A DNA stretch of 64,000 bases from Streptomyces gilvus (lineage in GTDB: Bacteria > Actinomycetota > Actinomycetes > Streptomycetales > Streptomycetaceae), in contig NZ_JAKWBE010000030.1 of NCBI RefSeq assembly GCF_022513565.1, positions 42,682 to 106,681 on the forward strand. The letters are read 5' to 3'. Shown here piece after piece: positions 25,159 through 33,401 of this stretch; position 1 is the first letter of the stretch, and the number at the start of each line of letters is the position of its first letter. A program made the position numbers and the translations under genes. The notes under the pieces were generated by a model. The model searched no databases. It was given only the letters and a program-made list of their open reading frames with translations, and had not been told where the DNA came from.

Positions 25159-25935
25159 GTGAAGATCCTCGGAAGGCGGCCTCGCCTGCTCATATTCCTG
25201 ACTCTGGCCGTGGTGGCGGCCGTGACAGTGACCGTCGCCGTGGTCATCCAGGCGAACAAGATGCAGACGCTTTCCCCGCGCGAAGAACGGGACCGGGTCG
25301 CCTCTGGAACTGGCCTGTCGTCGGGACAGGTGGACTGCCGGAAGGCCAAGTGCATCGCGCTCACCTTCGACGGGAACCCGGGCGAACCCACCGACCGGCT
25401 GATGGACCTCCTGAAGGAGTACAAGGCGCCGTCGACGTTCTTCCTTGAGGGGCGGCGCATCCACAAGTATCCAGGTGTGGTGCGGCGGATCGCCGAGGAA
25501 GGACACGAGATCGGGGACCACACCTGGACGCACGCGGTGCTGACCGATGTCTCCGATGCGCAGATCCGCGACGAGCTGCGCCGCACGGCTCGGGCCATAG
25601 CCGGCATCACTGGCAGCGAGCCGACGCTGATGCGCCCGCCCCAGGGCCGTACCGATGACCGCGTCTCCAAGGTCGCGAAGAAAATGGGGATGGCGCAGGT
25701 GCTGTGGACGGTGACCGCGAAGGACTACGAGACGGACGACAGCGCGCTGATCATCAAGCGCGTGCTGGACGGCGCCGACCGCGACGGGATCATCCTGCTC
25801 CACCCGCTGCACAAGGGCACCGTGCCGGCCATGCCTTCCATCCTGAAGGCGCTCAGCAAGCAGGGCTACACCTTCGTGACCGTCTCTCAGCTGCTCGCTC
25901 CGGCGAAGGCCGAGCCGGGCAAGATCTACCGGTGA
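25159..25935 (+). CDS. Membrane-anchored polysaccharide deacetylase with altered metal site
   Basis: A 258-residue NodB-fold deacetylase with an N-terminal signal anchor (LLIFLTLAVVAAVTVTVAVV). It would remove acetyl groups from cell-wall or capsule sugars outside the membrane. NodB motifs are MT1 LTFDGNPG, MT2 HTWTH in GHEIGDHTWTHAV, MT3 RPPQGR, and MT5 ILLHPLH. MT1 is normally TFDDGP; here the second Asp, a metal ligand, is Gly, while the first (the base) and both His ligands stay. Activity may be reduced or depend on another ligand. Start GTG 25159 puts the anchor at the N-terminus; ATG 25096 is in frame but adds an unrelated 21 residues. The ribosome site is weak (AGGGAAA, 13 bases away). 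Confidence 0.85.
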   Translation: MKILGRRPRLLIFLTLAVVAAVTVTVAVVIQANKMQTLSPREERDRVASGTGLSSGQVDCRKAKCIALTFDGNPGEPTDRLMDLLKEYKAPSTFFLEGRRIHKYPGVVRRIAEEGHEIGDHTWTHAVLTDVSDAQIRDELRRTARAIAGITGSEPTLMRPPQGRTDDRVSKVAKKMGMAQVLWTVTAKDYETDDSALIIKRVLDGADRDGIILLHPLHKGTVPAMPSILKALSKQGYTFVTVSQLLAPAKAEPGKIYR

Positions 25936-25961
25936 CTGACTGACAAGCCATGCTTTCGCCT

Positions 25962-25981
25962 CACACGGACCGGACCGTGTG
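25962..25981. terminator. Short stem-loop between convergent genes
   Basis: CACACGG pairs with CCGTGTG over a six-base loop. It lies 26 bases after the deacetylase stop and before the end of the convergent MBL gene. No T-run follows. Confidence 0.5.
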
Positions 25982-26029
25982 CCGCGGCCGGGTGCACGAA
26001 CTGCGGGAGATCCAACGCGATCCTCTGTC

Positions 26030-26794
26030 CTACCGCCCTCGCGCCTTCTCCAGGTTCGACCGGTGGGGGCCGAAGAGCCAGTCCGCATGCGGCCCCAGGC
26101 GTGCGTCGACGGGTTCCTCTCCTCGCCGGAGTGCGTCGATGTAGGCGTGATCGGCGGCGAGGCGGGCGGCCACCTCGGGGCCCTCGGCCACGGCGCCGTG
26201 GCCGGGTACCACGACATCGACTTGCTTGGCGGCCTCGTCCAGCCGGTCGAGGGCCGTCTCGTAGGCGTTCACCTGATCGTCCTGGCGAATGTCGAAGAGC
26301 GGGATCAGGACGTCGGAGAGCATGTCGCCGGCGAGCAGGACCCCACGGTCCCGGAGGAGGATCGCGGCGTGGCCGACAGCGTGGGCCCGATGCTCGACGA
26401 TCTCGCCCGGCACGGGCCCGCCGTCCGCCGGCAGCGGAGTGACGAGCGCGATCGGCTCGAGGGGGATGCCCGACGCGCTCTGCTCCGCCATCGCCTGAGC
26501 CCGCTCGCGGGCTTCACCGGCCACGTGGGCGGCGGCGGGGGTCGCGTAGCGCGGTACGTCGCCGAACCGGGGATGCCAGAGCAAGTGGTCCCAGTGGGGA
26601 TGGGTGGAGAACCCGGCGACCACCGGGATGCCGAGCTGGTCCACGGCATCGGCGAGCTGGTCCAACTCGGAGCCGTTGATGCCGGGATCGATCAGGATCA
26701 ACCCGTCCTCCCCACGGACCACGATGGAATTGCTCCAGACCCACTCGCTCTGCCGGACCCAGACGCCGTCGGCCACCTGATGCAGCTTGTCCAT
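26030..26794 (-). CDS. MBL-fold metallo-hydrolase
   Basis: A 254-residue metallo-beta-lactamase-fold hydrolase. The metal motif is THPHWDHLLWH (HxHxDH). The other ligands are HAVGHAAILL, AGDMLSD and PGHGAVAEG. Such proteins hydrolyse lactones, thioesters or phosphodiesters; no subgroup feature tells which. ATG 26794 was chosen because GAGGGA stands six bases before it, while GTG 26800 has no spacing from that site. It is divergent from a VOC protein gene, sharing a 170-base spacer. Confidence 0.88.
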   Translation of the reverse strand: MDKLHQVADGVWVRQSEWVWSNSIVVRGEDGLILIDPGINGSELDQLADAVDQLGIPVVAGFSTHPHWDHLLWHPRFGDVPRYATPAAAHVAGEARERAQAMAEQSASGIPLEPIALVTPLPADGGPVPGEIVEHRAHAVGHAAILLRDRGVLLAGDMLSDVLIPLFDIRQDDQVNAYETALDRLDEAAKQVDVVVPGHGAVAEGPEVAARLAADHAYIDALRRGEEPVDARLGPHADWLFGPHRSNLEKARGR

Positions 26795-26953
26795 GTCCAC
26801 TCCCTCGTTCGGCTACGGTGCTGAGACTGCGTTCGGCAGCCAAACTCATCGCTTCCAGCGGCGGGACTCGAAGTCGTCCGGGGTTGGCACGCGGGGCGAG
26901 GTGAGTGGCGAGACCGGTCAGGATCGGAGAAGCCTCTGCCGGCGTGCGGGCTC

Positions 26954-26966
26954 TAGCGTGATGGTC
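26954..26966 (+). promoter_or_regulatory. Probable leaderless promoter for the VOC protein gene
   Basis: A TAGCGT hexamer (26954-26959) lies seven bases before ATG 26967, with no ribosome-binding site between. No convincing -35 box is visible. The layout favours ATG 26967 over ATG 26961 as the start. Confidence 0.4.
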
Positions 26967-27605
26967 ATGGCGAACACCACTTCCACCGCTGCTCACACGT
27001 CCCTCGCGTCCGTCACCCTTGAGGTGGCCGACCTTGAGGCCGCCCGCCGCTTCTACACGGCCTTCGGCGTGGACGCCTACATAGGCCTGCGGGCCTCGAC
27101 AACCCATTCCACCGGATTCCGCGGCTTCACGATGGCGCTGACGGTGCCCGGACCGGCCACCGTCGACGGCTTCGTCGCCGACGCCGTGGACGCCGGCGCC
27201 ACGGTGCTGAAACCAGCCGCGAAGTCGCTGTGGGGTTACGGCGGCGTCGTCGAGGCCCCGGACGGGACGATCTGGAAGATCGCGACCTCGGCGAAGAAGG
27301 ACACCGGTCCCGCCACCCGCGAGATCGACGACGTGGTCCTCCTGATCGGCGTCGAGGACGTGAAGGCCACCAGGCAGTTCTACGTCGGCCGGGGCCTGAC
27401 CGTGGCCAAGAGCTTCGGCGGCAAGTACACCGAGTTCGCGCCCGGCCAGTCCAGTCCCGTCAAGCTGGCCCTCTACAAGCGGCGTGCCCTGGCCAGGGAT
27501 CTCGGCGTCCCCGCCGACGGCACCGGATCGCACCGCATCGTCCTCGGCAGCACCGCCGACTCCTTCACCGACCCGGACGGCTTCACCTGGGAGGCCGCTG
27601 CCTAG
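26967..27605 (+). CDS. VOC-family (glyoxalase/bleomycin-resistance fold) protein
   Basis: A 212-residue two-domain VOC protein. Each half starts with the fold's strand and helix (SVTLEVADLEAARRFYTAFG and LIGVEDVKATRQFYVGRGL) and ends with a DPDG-type loop (EAPDGTIWKIA and DPDGFTWEAA). The ligand residues of metal-dependent members are not clear here (Glu is present at both ends, His is not obvious), so substrate and metal are unknown. The first 10 residues are Thr/Ala-rich. A TetR-type regulator and a luciferase-like oxidoreductase follow on the same strand. Confidence 0.85.
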   Translation: MANTTSTAAHTSLASVTLEVADLEAARRFYTAFGVDAYIGLRASTTHSTGFRGFTMALTVPGPATVDGFVADAVDAGATVLKPAAKSLWGYGGVVEAPDGTIWKIATSAKKDTGPATREIDDVVLLIGVEDVKATRQFYVGRGLTVAKSFGGKYTEFAPGQSSPVKLALYKRRALARDLGVPADGTGSHRIVLGSTADSFTDPDGFTWEAAA

Positions 27606-27638
27606 CCCAGTTCCGCCTGCGTCCGTCGACGGCAGCGT

Positions 27639-27660
27639 AACTGACGCAGGTGCGTCGGTT
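27639..27660. promoter_or_regulatory. TetR operator palindrome over the promoter
   Basis: The arms AACTGACGCA and TGCGTCGGTT, separated by two bases, match at nine of ten positions. They cover a -35-like TGACGC (27642-27647); a -10-like TAGGGT follows at 27666-27671, 18 bases on, and the TetR start at 27678. The position suggests autorepression. Confidence 0.6.
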
Positions 27661-27677
27661 GGCTGTAGGGTGGAGGC

Positions 27678-28322
27678 ATGCCGAGCAGGAGTGAGGGGCT
27701 ACGGGCTGACGCGGCACGGAACCGGGAGCTGATTCTGAGCGCCGCGCGCACCGTCTTCGCGGAACAGGGGCTGGGCGCGTCGATGCGCCAGATCGCGGCG
27801 CGGGCCGGAGTGGGAGAGCCCACGCTCCGGCGTCGCTTCGCCTCGAAGGAGGACCTGGTCGCCGAGGCGTTCGAGGACAAGATCACGGTGTACGCCGATC
27901 TCGCCCGGGACGCCCTGGACGAGCCGGAGCCCGGCGAGGGGCTGTTCCTGTTCCTCGAGCAGGTCGCGCGGATGCAACTGGTCGACCGCGGGTTCGCCGC
28001 GGTCCTCACCATGACCTTCCCGAAGTCGATGCGCTGCGAGCAAGAGCGCAGGCGGGCATTCGGGACCATCCAGCGACTGGTCACCAGGGCCCAGGAGGCG
28101 GGGACGCTGCGCCAGGACTTCGTGACCGAGGACATCGTCATGCTGCTGCTCTCGCACGCCGGTGTCGTGGCCGGTTCCGGAGCCCTGGCCGAGCAGTTCT
28201 CCGCCCGTCTGCTGGCGTACGCGAGAGATGCCGTCACTGCCCCCGGTCCGCGTCCTCTGCCGCCCGCGCCGTCGCCCGCGCGTGTGTACAAGACGCTGAT
28301 GGGTCTGCACGAAACGCGCTGA
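27678..28322 (+). CDS. TetR-family transcriptional regulator
   Basis: A 214-residue TetR repressor. HTH: ASMRQIAARAGVGEPTLRRR, then FASKEDLVAEAFEDK, in residues 35-70. The C-terminal ligand domain is helical and Ala/Leu-rich. A near-perfect palindrome covers its own promoter 20-40 bases upstream. The downstream luciferase-like oxidoreductase gene is on the same strand, 95 bases on, and is the most likely target. The ATG lies only seven bases after the -10-like TAGGGT, so the message is probably leaderless or nearly so. Confidence 0.9.
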   Translation: MPSRSEGLRADAARNRELILSAARTVFAEQGLGASMRQIAARAGVGEPTLRRRFASKEDLVAEAFEDKITVYADLARDALDEPEPGEGLFLFLEQVARMQLVDRGFAAVLTMTFPKSMRCEQERRRAFGTIQRLVTRAQEAGTLRQDFVTEDIVMLLLSHAGVVAGSGALAEQFSARLLAYARDAVTAPGPRPLPPAPSPARVYKTLMGLHETR

Positions 28323-28417
28323 CTCGGCGCCGGCATCGAGAGCGACATGTCACAAGGAAGGCGTGCGCCGTGGATCGGCCCGGCGCATGCGGTCGTACGC
28401 ACAGACAGGCGGAGTAC

Positions 28418-29473
28418 GTGGAGATAGGCGCTTTCACATTCGTCGACGTAGGAGTCGGCGGGGGAGTGGGGCCGGCACAGCGGATCCCGGAACTGCTGGA
28501 AGAGATCGCTCTGGCCGACGAGGTCGGACTGGACGTGTTCGGCCTCGGCGAGCATCACCGGCCCGGCTTCGGGGCGCCCGCGCCGGTGGTGCTGCTGGCC
28601 GCCGCGGCGGCCCGGACGTCACGGATCCGACTCACCAGCGCCGTGACCGTGCTGGGAGCCGACGATCCTGTGCGGGTGTTCGAGCAGTTCGCCGCCCTGG
28701 ACCTGGTTGCGCAAGGGCGGGCCGAGATCATGGCCGGCCGTGGGGCGTTCACCGACGCGTACCGCCTGTTCGGGCACGACCTCAACGACTACGACGCCCT
28801 GTTCGACGAAAAGCTGCGTCTGCTGCTCGCGCTGCGCGAGCCCGAGCCGGTCACCTGGAAGGGCGACTTCAGGGCGCCTCTGACACAGGAACTCGTCACG
28901 CCGCGCCCGGTGCAGGAACGGCTCCCCGTGTGGGTCGCGTCCGGCGGCAACCCCCAGTCCGTCGCGCGCGCCGCATCCCTCGGTCTCCCGGTGGCCCTCG
29001 GAACGATCGGCGGCACGGCCGACCAGTTCGCCCCCCTGGCCGGGCTCTTCCGTGACGCGCTGGAGCACTACGGCCGGCCGCCGCAGCCCTTGGCCGTCTC
29101 GGTGCACGGCTTCGTCGCCGACACCTCCCAGAAAGCGGCCGACATCTATTTCCCCGCCGACGCCGCGCTGTTCAACACGGCGGGCAGGGAGCGCGGCCTG
29201 CCCACGGTCACCGCAGCCGACATCGCGGCCAAGAACGGTCCCGGAAGCACCTACGCCGTGGGCTCACCCCAGCAGGTCGTGGAGAAACTGCTGTACCAGC
29301 ATGAGGTGCTCGGCCACCAGCGGGCCCTGCTCCAACTCGCCGTCGGCCCCGTGGGCCACCGTGAGGTGATGCGGGCCATCGAACTGCTGGGTACAGAGGT
29401 GGCACCGGTCGTGCGCGCGGAGGTCGCCCGTCGCGAGTCCCAGGTCGCGCAGGGGAGTCACCTCCAGAAGTGA
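28418..29473 (+). CDS. LLM-class (luciferase-like) flavin-dependent oxidoreductase
   Basis: A 351-residue bacterial-luciferase-fold oxidoreductase that would use FMNH2 or F420. Family blocks: TFVDVGVGGG, DVFGLGEHHRPGFGAP, RIRLTSAVTVLGADDPVRVF, FAALDLVAQGRAEIMAGRGA, and PVWVASGGNPQSVARAASLG. It is of the single-subunit type of unknown substrate. GTG 28418 has GGAG five bases away and opens the first beta strand; an in-frame GTG at 28370 adds 16 unrelated residues. It is probably controlled by the adjacent TetR regulator. Confidence 0.9.
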   Translation: MEIGAFTFVDVGVGGGVGPAQRIPELLEEIALADEVGLDVFGLGEHHRPGFGAPAPVVLLAAAAARTSRIRLTSAVTVLGADDPVRVFEQFAALDLVAQGRAEIMAGRGAFTDAYRLFGHDLNDYDALFDEKLRLLLALREPEPVTWKGDFRAPLTQELVTPRPVQERLPVWVASGGNPQSVARAASLGLPVALGTIGGTADQFAPLAGLFRDALEHYGRPPQPLAVSVHGFVADTSQKAADIYFPADAALFNTAGRERGLPTVTAADIAAKNGPGSTYAVGSPQQVVEKLLYQHEVLGHQRALLQLAVGPVGHREVMRAIELLGTEVAPVVRAEVARRESQVAQGSHLQK

Positions 29474-29498
29474 GTGGTGCGTGGTGCCGCACCCGTGC

Positions 29499-29813
29499 TC
29501 AGCGCACGCGGACAGGCAGCGAGGTGAACCCACGTGTGATGTTGTTCAGCGGCGCACCGGATCGCCGTCGAGTTCGATGTGCTCCACCCGCCCGGCCAGC
29601 GCCTTGGCGACCACCTCGGCGAGGTACGCCATGAGCGCCTCGGCCCTGGGCACGGAGGCCGCCCGTACGGCACGTCGGGGCCCGCAGAGTCGAACCAGCC
29701 GGCCGCCGTGTGCAGCAGTTGGTCGCGACCCTCCCGCGGCCAGCCGATCAGGTCCGTCGCCCCACGAAGCTGCTGTAGACGGCGGGCAGGTTCCCGGGCG
29801 TACTGGTGGTCAC
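29499..29813 (-). pseudogene. Relic of a cytochrome P450 gene, internally deleted and frameshifted
   Basis: The minus strand starts plausibly at GTG 29813 after GAGGCGAGGA (TTSTPGNLPAVYSSFVGRRT, then a stop). In other frames it continues DLIGWPREGRDQLLHTAAGW, then MAYLAEVVAKALAGRVEHIE with LDGDPVRR, and finally LNNITRGFTSLPVRVR with TGA at 29501-29499. The last two blocks match the C-terminal helix and tail of actinomycete P450s. The first resembles an N-terminal or mid segment. The haem loop (FxxGxHxCxG) is missing, so most of the body has been deleted. At least two frame changes are needed to read it. Confidence 0.55.
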
Positions 29814-29913
29814 GTTTCCTCGCCTCCCGTGGTGGAAACCGTGGCAGAATGCTAAGGAAACCTGTCGGTCGAGGGCAAGCGCCGTGGGCGGGCCCCTGAG
29901 CGTGTCCGGACCT

Positions 29914-31365
29914 TCATGAGATCGTTCGTGACCGTGGGGGACGGCGACGCGTCGAGGAGCTCTTGGTGACGACCCGAGGAAGCAGCGCTGCCGGGGAGCC
30001 ACCCTTGAGCGCCGACCACCACACCCCCGCGCCGTAGGCCAGGTCGTCGAGGCGGCGGGCGGCCGCGTACCGGACGGGGTCGAGGCCGGTCCGCCGGGGC
30101 CGGTACTCCAGGGCGATGTCCAGCACGGCCGCCGCGGCGGCGGCCCGGCGGACCCGGCGGGAGACGAGACAGCCCGCCACGGTCACGGGCCACCAGTGCC
30201 GGGTCGCAAGCGCGCCGCCCTGGGCCAGGGCGGACACCGCGCCGGCGGTGGTGAGACGTAGGGCCTGGCGGGCCGGTTGCCCGGTGCCGGCCAGGGTGCG
30301 GGAGACGCGGACGGCGGTGACGCCCCACAGCGCTGCGGCCACCGGCAGCGACCAGCGGCGCTGGGCGGCCACGGCGAGCAGCAGCCCCGCACTCCACGGG
30401 GCGAGTACGGCCGGGGCGATGGCGGTGGGGTGGCGTACGGCCAGGGGGTGGGCGCCGGTGCCGTACTCGGCCTTGCGCCGGAACCAGTCGGTGAAGCCGG
30501 TCCGGTGCTCGTGGGCGGCGTGCACGGAGGGGTCGTACCGGACGCGCCAGCCGCTGTCCGTCATCCGCCAGCACAGGTCGACGTCCTCGCCCATGCGCAT
30601 CCCGTCGTCGAAGCCGCCCAGTGTGCGCAGCACGTCGACGCGGGCCACGGCGCAGGCGCTCGGCACCCAGGAGACGGGGGTGCCCGGGCGGACGGAGGCC
30701 GGGTGCGCGCCCAGGTCGAGGGAGGAGCGGGTGCCCTCGTACCGGCTGATCCAGCCTTCGCGGTCATCGGTGCCGAGAGCGGTGATCCGGGGTACGGCCA
30801 TGGCGACGGACGGGTCGGCGAAGTGCGCCAGCAGCGTGGGCACGGTATGAGGCGGAAGCTCGATGTCGGAGTCTACGAACGCCACATGACGTGTCGTCAC
30901 CTGACGCAGGCCCGCGTTCCGGGCGCCTGCGGGCCCCAGGTTCTCGGGGAGGGACAGCAGGCGCGCTCCATGGTGCGCCGCGACGGCAGCCACGGCCTCC
31001 GGGCGGTGCGAGGCGTCGTCCACGACGATGACGGGGGCGTCGGCGGGGATGCAGGAGAGCAGGCGGGCGAGCTGCCGGGGGCGGTCCCGCACGGGGATCA
31101 CGTAGGTGCAGCTCTGGCCGGTTGCCGTGGCGGGGATCGCCGGCCCCGTGAGCACCGGGTGGGCCATCGCGGCGTCCAGCAGACGTTCCGCCAGGGCCGC
31201 GCCCGCCGCGTCCCGGACGGTCAGGGTGCGCCCGGACAGCAGTGCGCGGGCCCGGGGGGTGAGGCGGAGCAGCCGGGAGGGCCGGCCTCCGAGCAGTGCG
31301 CGTCCGCCGTCGAGAACGCGGGTGTCACGGTCCAGGGCGACCGCGAAGCCATGCGGCAGGGTCAT
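29914..31365 (-). CDS. mftF: Mycofactocin glycosyltransferase MftF
   Basis: A 483-residue GT2-type glycosyltransferase that adds beta-1,4-glucose units to premycofactocin. GT-A motifs: SCTYVIPVRDRPRQLARLLS, VIVVDDASHRPEAVA, NLGPAGARNAGLRQV, and FVDSDIELP as the DxD-like site; later GGFDDGMRMGEDVDLCWRMT. The last 130 residues are hydrophobic (LLLAVAAQRRWSLPVAAALW and others), as in MftF, which is thought to be membrane-associated. ATG 31365 opens the known MftF N-terminus and lies 13 bases past the mftE stop. It is the last gene of mftABCDEF. Confidence 0.9.
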   Translation of the reverse strand: MTLPHGFAVALDRDTRVLDGGRALLGGRPSRLLRLTPRARALLSGRTLTVRDAAGAALAERLLDAAMAHPVLTGPAIPATATGQSCTYVIPVRDRPRQLARLLSCIPADAPVIVVDDASHRPEAVAAVAAHHGARLLSLPENLGPAGARNAGLRQVTTRHVAFVDSDIELPPHTVPTLLAHFADPSVAMAVPRITALGTDDREGWISRYEGTRSSLDLGAHPASVRPGTPVSWVPSACAVARVDVLRTLGGFDDGMRMGEDVDLCWRMTDSGWRVRYDPSVHAAHEHRTGFTDWFRRKAEYGTGAHPLAVRHPTAIAPAVLAPWSAGLLLAVAAQRRWSLPVAAALWGVTAVRVSRTLAGTGQPARQALRLTTAGAVSALAQGGALATRHWWPVTVAGCLVSRRVRRAAAAAAVLDIALEYRPRRTGLDPVRYAAARRLDDLAYGAGVWWSALKGGSPAALLPRVVTKSSSTRRRPPRSRTIS

Positions 31366-31378
31366 GAACAGGCGGCTT

Positions 31379-32134
31379 TCATACGGAAGTTGGATGCTGG
31401 GATGCTGGGACGAGGAGACGGCCGCGCGGGTCGGGCCGCCACGCCGTGATGCGGTGGACGACGGCGGTGACCATGTCCTCGGCCCACGCACGGCCCTCCT
31501 CGGCGTCGGCCCCGGTGGGATCGCCGAGAACGCCGTTGGGCGACACCGCGCGGACGCCCTGGGCCCTCAGCTCCGGCATCAGCTCGGCGAGAGGGCAGGC
31601 GTTCCCGGGGGCGGCGGCCGTGAGACGGACGTCGTCGGGAGCGAAGTGGAGCATGAGCGAGGTCTCGGTCCGGCCGGCGTGGGCGTCGCCGCCGGGTGTG
31701 TCGCAGCCGACCCAGGCCACCTCGTGGCCCTCCGCGCGGAGTTGGGCGACGGCGGCGTCGAGCGTGGGTACGTTGCCGCCGTGCCCGTTGACGAACACGG
31801 TCCGTCCGGCCCACAGCGACAGTGACCGTACGGTCTCCACCAGGAGGAAGCGCAGGGCCTCGTGCCCGACGGAGACCGTGCCGGGGAAACCCGCGTGCTC
31901 ACCGCTGGCCCCGTACGCGATGGCCGGCGCCGGCAGCACATGGGGGCCGAGGCGGTCCGCCGCGCGCCGGGCCACCTGGGTCGCGATGACGGTGTCGGTG
32001 CTGAGGGGCAGGTGCGGTCCGTGCTGCTCGGTCGAGCCGACCGGGACCAGGACCAGCGGCCGCTTCGGCACCTCGGGCCAGGCGGTGCGGGCAAGTTCAG
32101 CCGCTGGCGGGTACGGCGGGACCGGTGCCGTCAT
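31379..32134 (-). CDS. mftE: Mycofactocin peptidase MftE (creatininase family)
   Basis: A 251-residue creatininase-fold metallopeptidase that releases the C-terminal Val-Tyr product from the MftC-modified MftA peptide. Metal-site motifs: VPVGSTEQHGPHLPLSTDT (Glu and His), FVNGHGGNVPTL, and GDAHAGRTETSLMLH. Its ATG overlaps the TGA of mftD by four bases, so translation is coupled. Confidence 0.93.
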   Translation of the reverse strand: MTAPVPPYPPAAELARTAWPEVPKRPLVLVPVGSTEQHGPHLPLSTDTVIATQVARRAADRLGPHVLPAPAIAYGASGEHAGFPGTVSVGHEALRFLLVETVRSLSLWAGRTVFVNGHGGNVPTLDAAVAQLRAEGHEVAWVGCDTPGGDAHAGRTETSLMLHFAPDDVRLTAAAPGNACPLAELMPELRAQGVRAVSPNGVLGDPTGADAEEGRAWAEDMVTAVVHRITAWRPDPRGRLLVPASQHPTSV

Positions 32135-33333
32135 GTGCTGAGCGGGTCCGCGGTGCGGGTCGCGCCGAGGGTGCGGGTGAAGCCGCCGGGGATGACGAGG
32201 TCGTCAGGGGACAGTTCGTGGACGGAGGAGTGGCCGAGGCCGAGGACGGCGGAGTCGAGGCCGCCGCGCAGGATGTCGAGGACGTTCTCCACACCGCCCT
32301 GCCCGCCCGCGCCCAGCCCCCACAGATAGGCGCGGCCGATCAGCACCGCACGTGCCCCCAGCGCCAGCGCCTTCGCCACGTCGCTGCCGCGCCGGACGCC
32401 GCCGTCGAGCAGCACCTCGATCTGGTCGCCGACCGCCTCGGCGACGGAGGGCAGCACCCGGATGGTGGCCGGGGTGGTGTCCAGGTTGTTGCCGCCGTGG
32501 TTGGAGACGGAGATCGCGGAGACGCCGATGTCCACGGCGCGCTTGGCGTCGTCGACCCGGGTGACGCCCTTGAGCAGGAACGGCCCGCCCCACTCCTCCC
32601 GCATCCACTTGACGTCGTCCCAGGTGGGGGGAGGGGTCTGCATCCACTCGCCGTAGGCCCCGAAGAACGTGGGGGCTTCGCCTCCCGGCGAGCGCAGGTT
32701 GGGGGTGGTGAGGTCGGGAATGCGTCCGGACTTGGCGAACGTCCACAGCCAGCGGGGGTGCGGGAGGACCTTGGGGGCGAACTTCACGGCCGTCTTCAGG
32801 TCGATCCGGTCCGGGATCTCGGGGCTGCCCCAGTCGCGGCCGTGGGAGAAGGACCAGTCGAGGGTGGCGATGAGCGCCTTGGCTCCGGCGGCCCGCGCCC
32901 GTTCCATGCGCTGGGACATCGCCTCGCGGGTGCCGGTCCAGTACATCTGGTAGAACGTCTTGGGGTTGGCGGCGGCGACCTCCTCCACCGGCTTGGAGGC
33001 GAAGGAGCTCAGCCCCATGATCACGTCACGGTTCGCCGCCGCGCGCGCCACCGCGACCTCACCGTCGGGATGGACGGCCTGCACGCCGGTGGGGGAGATG
33101 ACCACGGGCAGGGCGGTCTCCACCCCGAGCACGGTGGTGGAAAGGTCCCGCTGCGCTTGGTGGCCCACGACGCGTGGCGCGAAGCCGACTTCGGTGAACG
33201 CGTCGAGGTTGTCCTCCAACGTGCGGCCCCGCTCGGAGCCGGCCACGAGGGCGTCGTAGACGGTGCGGGGGAGGTACTTCTTCGCGCGGCGCTGAGCCTC
33301 CGCGACGGTCTCGAACCAGGCGTTTCTGCCCAT
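32131..33333 (-). CDS. mftD: Mycofactocin FMN-dependent dehydrogenase MftD
   Basis: A 400-residue alpha-hydroxyacid-oxidase-fold flavoenzyme that oxidatively deaminates the cyclised Val-Tyr intermediate to premycofactocin. FMN-site blocks: PVVISPTGVQAVHPDGEVAV, FYQMYWTGTREAMSQRMERA, FLLKGVTRVDDAKRAVDIGV, SVSNHGGNNLDTTPATI (in place of SNHGGRQL), and VLLDGGVRRGSDVAKALALG. ATG 33333 opens MGRNAWFETVAEAQRRAKKY, the usual MftD start. A hairpin (GGGCCG/CGGCCC, 33367-33381) lies in the 68-base gap after mftC. Confidence 0.94.
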   Translation of the reverse strand: MGRNAWFETVAEAQRRAKKYLPRTVYDALVAGSERGRTLEDNLDAFTEVGFAPRVVGHQAQRDLSTTVLGVETALPVVISPTGVQAVHPDGEVAVARAAANRDVIMGLSSFASKPVEEVAAANPKTFYQMYWTGTREAMSQRMERARAAGAKALIATLDWSFSHGRDWGSPEIPDRIDLKTAVKFAPKVLPHPRWLWTFAKSGRIPDLTTPNLRSPGGEAPTFFGAYGEWMQTPPPTWDDVKWMREEWGGPFLLKGVTRVDDAKRAVDIGVSAISVSNHGGNNLDTTPATIRVLPSVAEAVGDQIEVLLDGGVRRGSDVAKALALGARAVLIGRAYLWGLGAGGQGGVENVLDILRGGLDSAVLGLGHSSVHELSPDDLVIPGGFTRTLGATRTADPLST

Positions 33334-33401
33334 GGTGCGGCTCTTTCTCGAAAGGGGCTCCCTCAGGGGCCGAAGCGGCCCGAAAGGCGCTCGGGAGGGG
33401 C

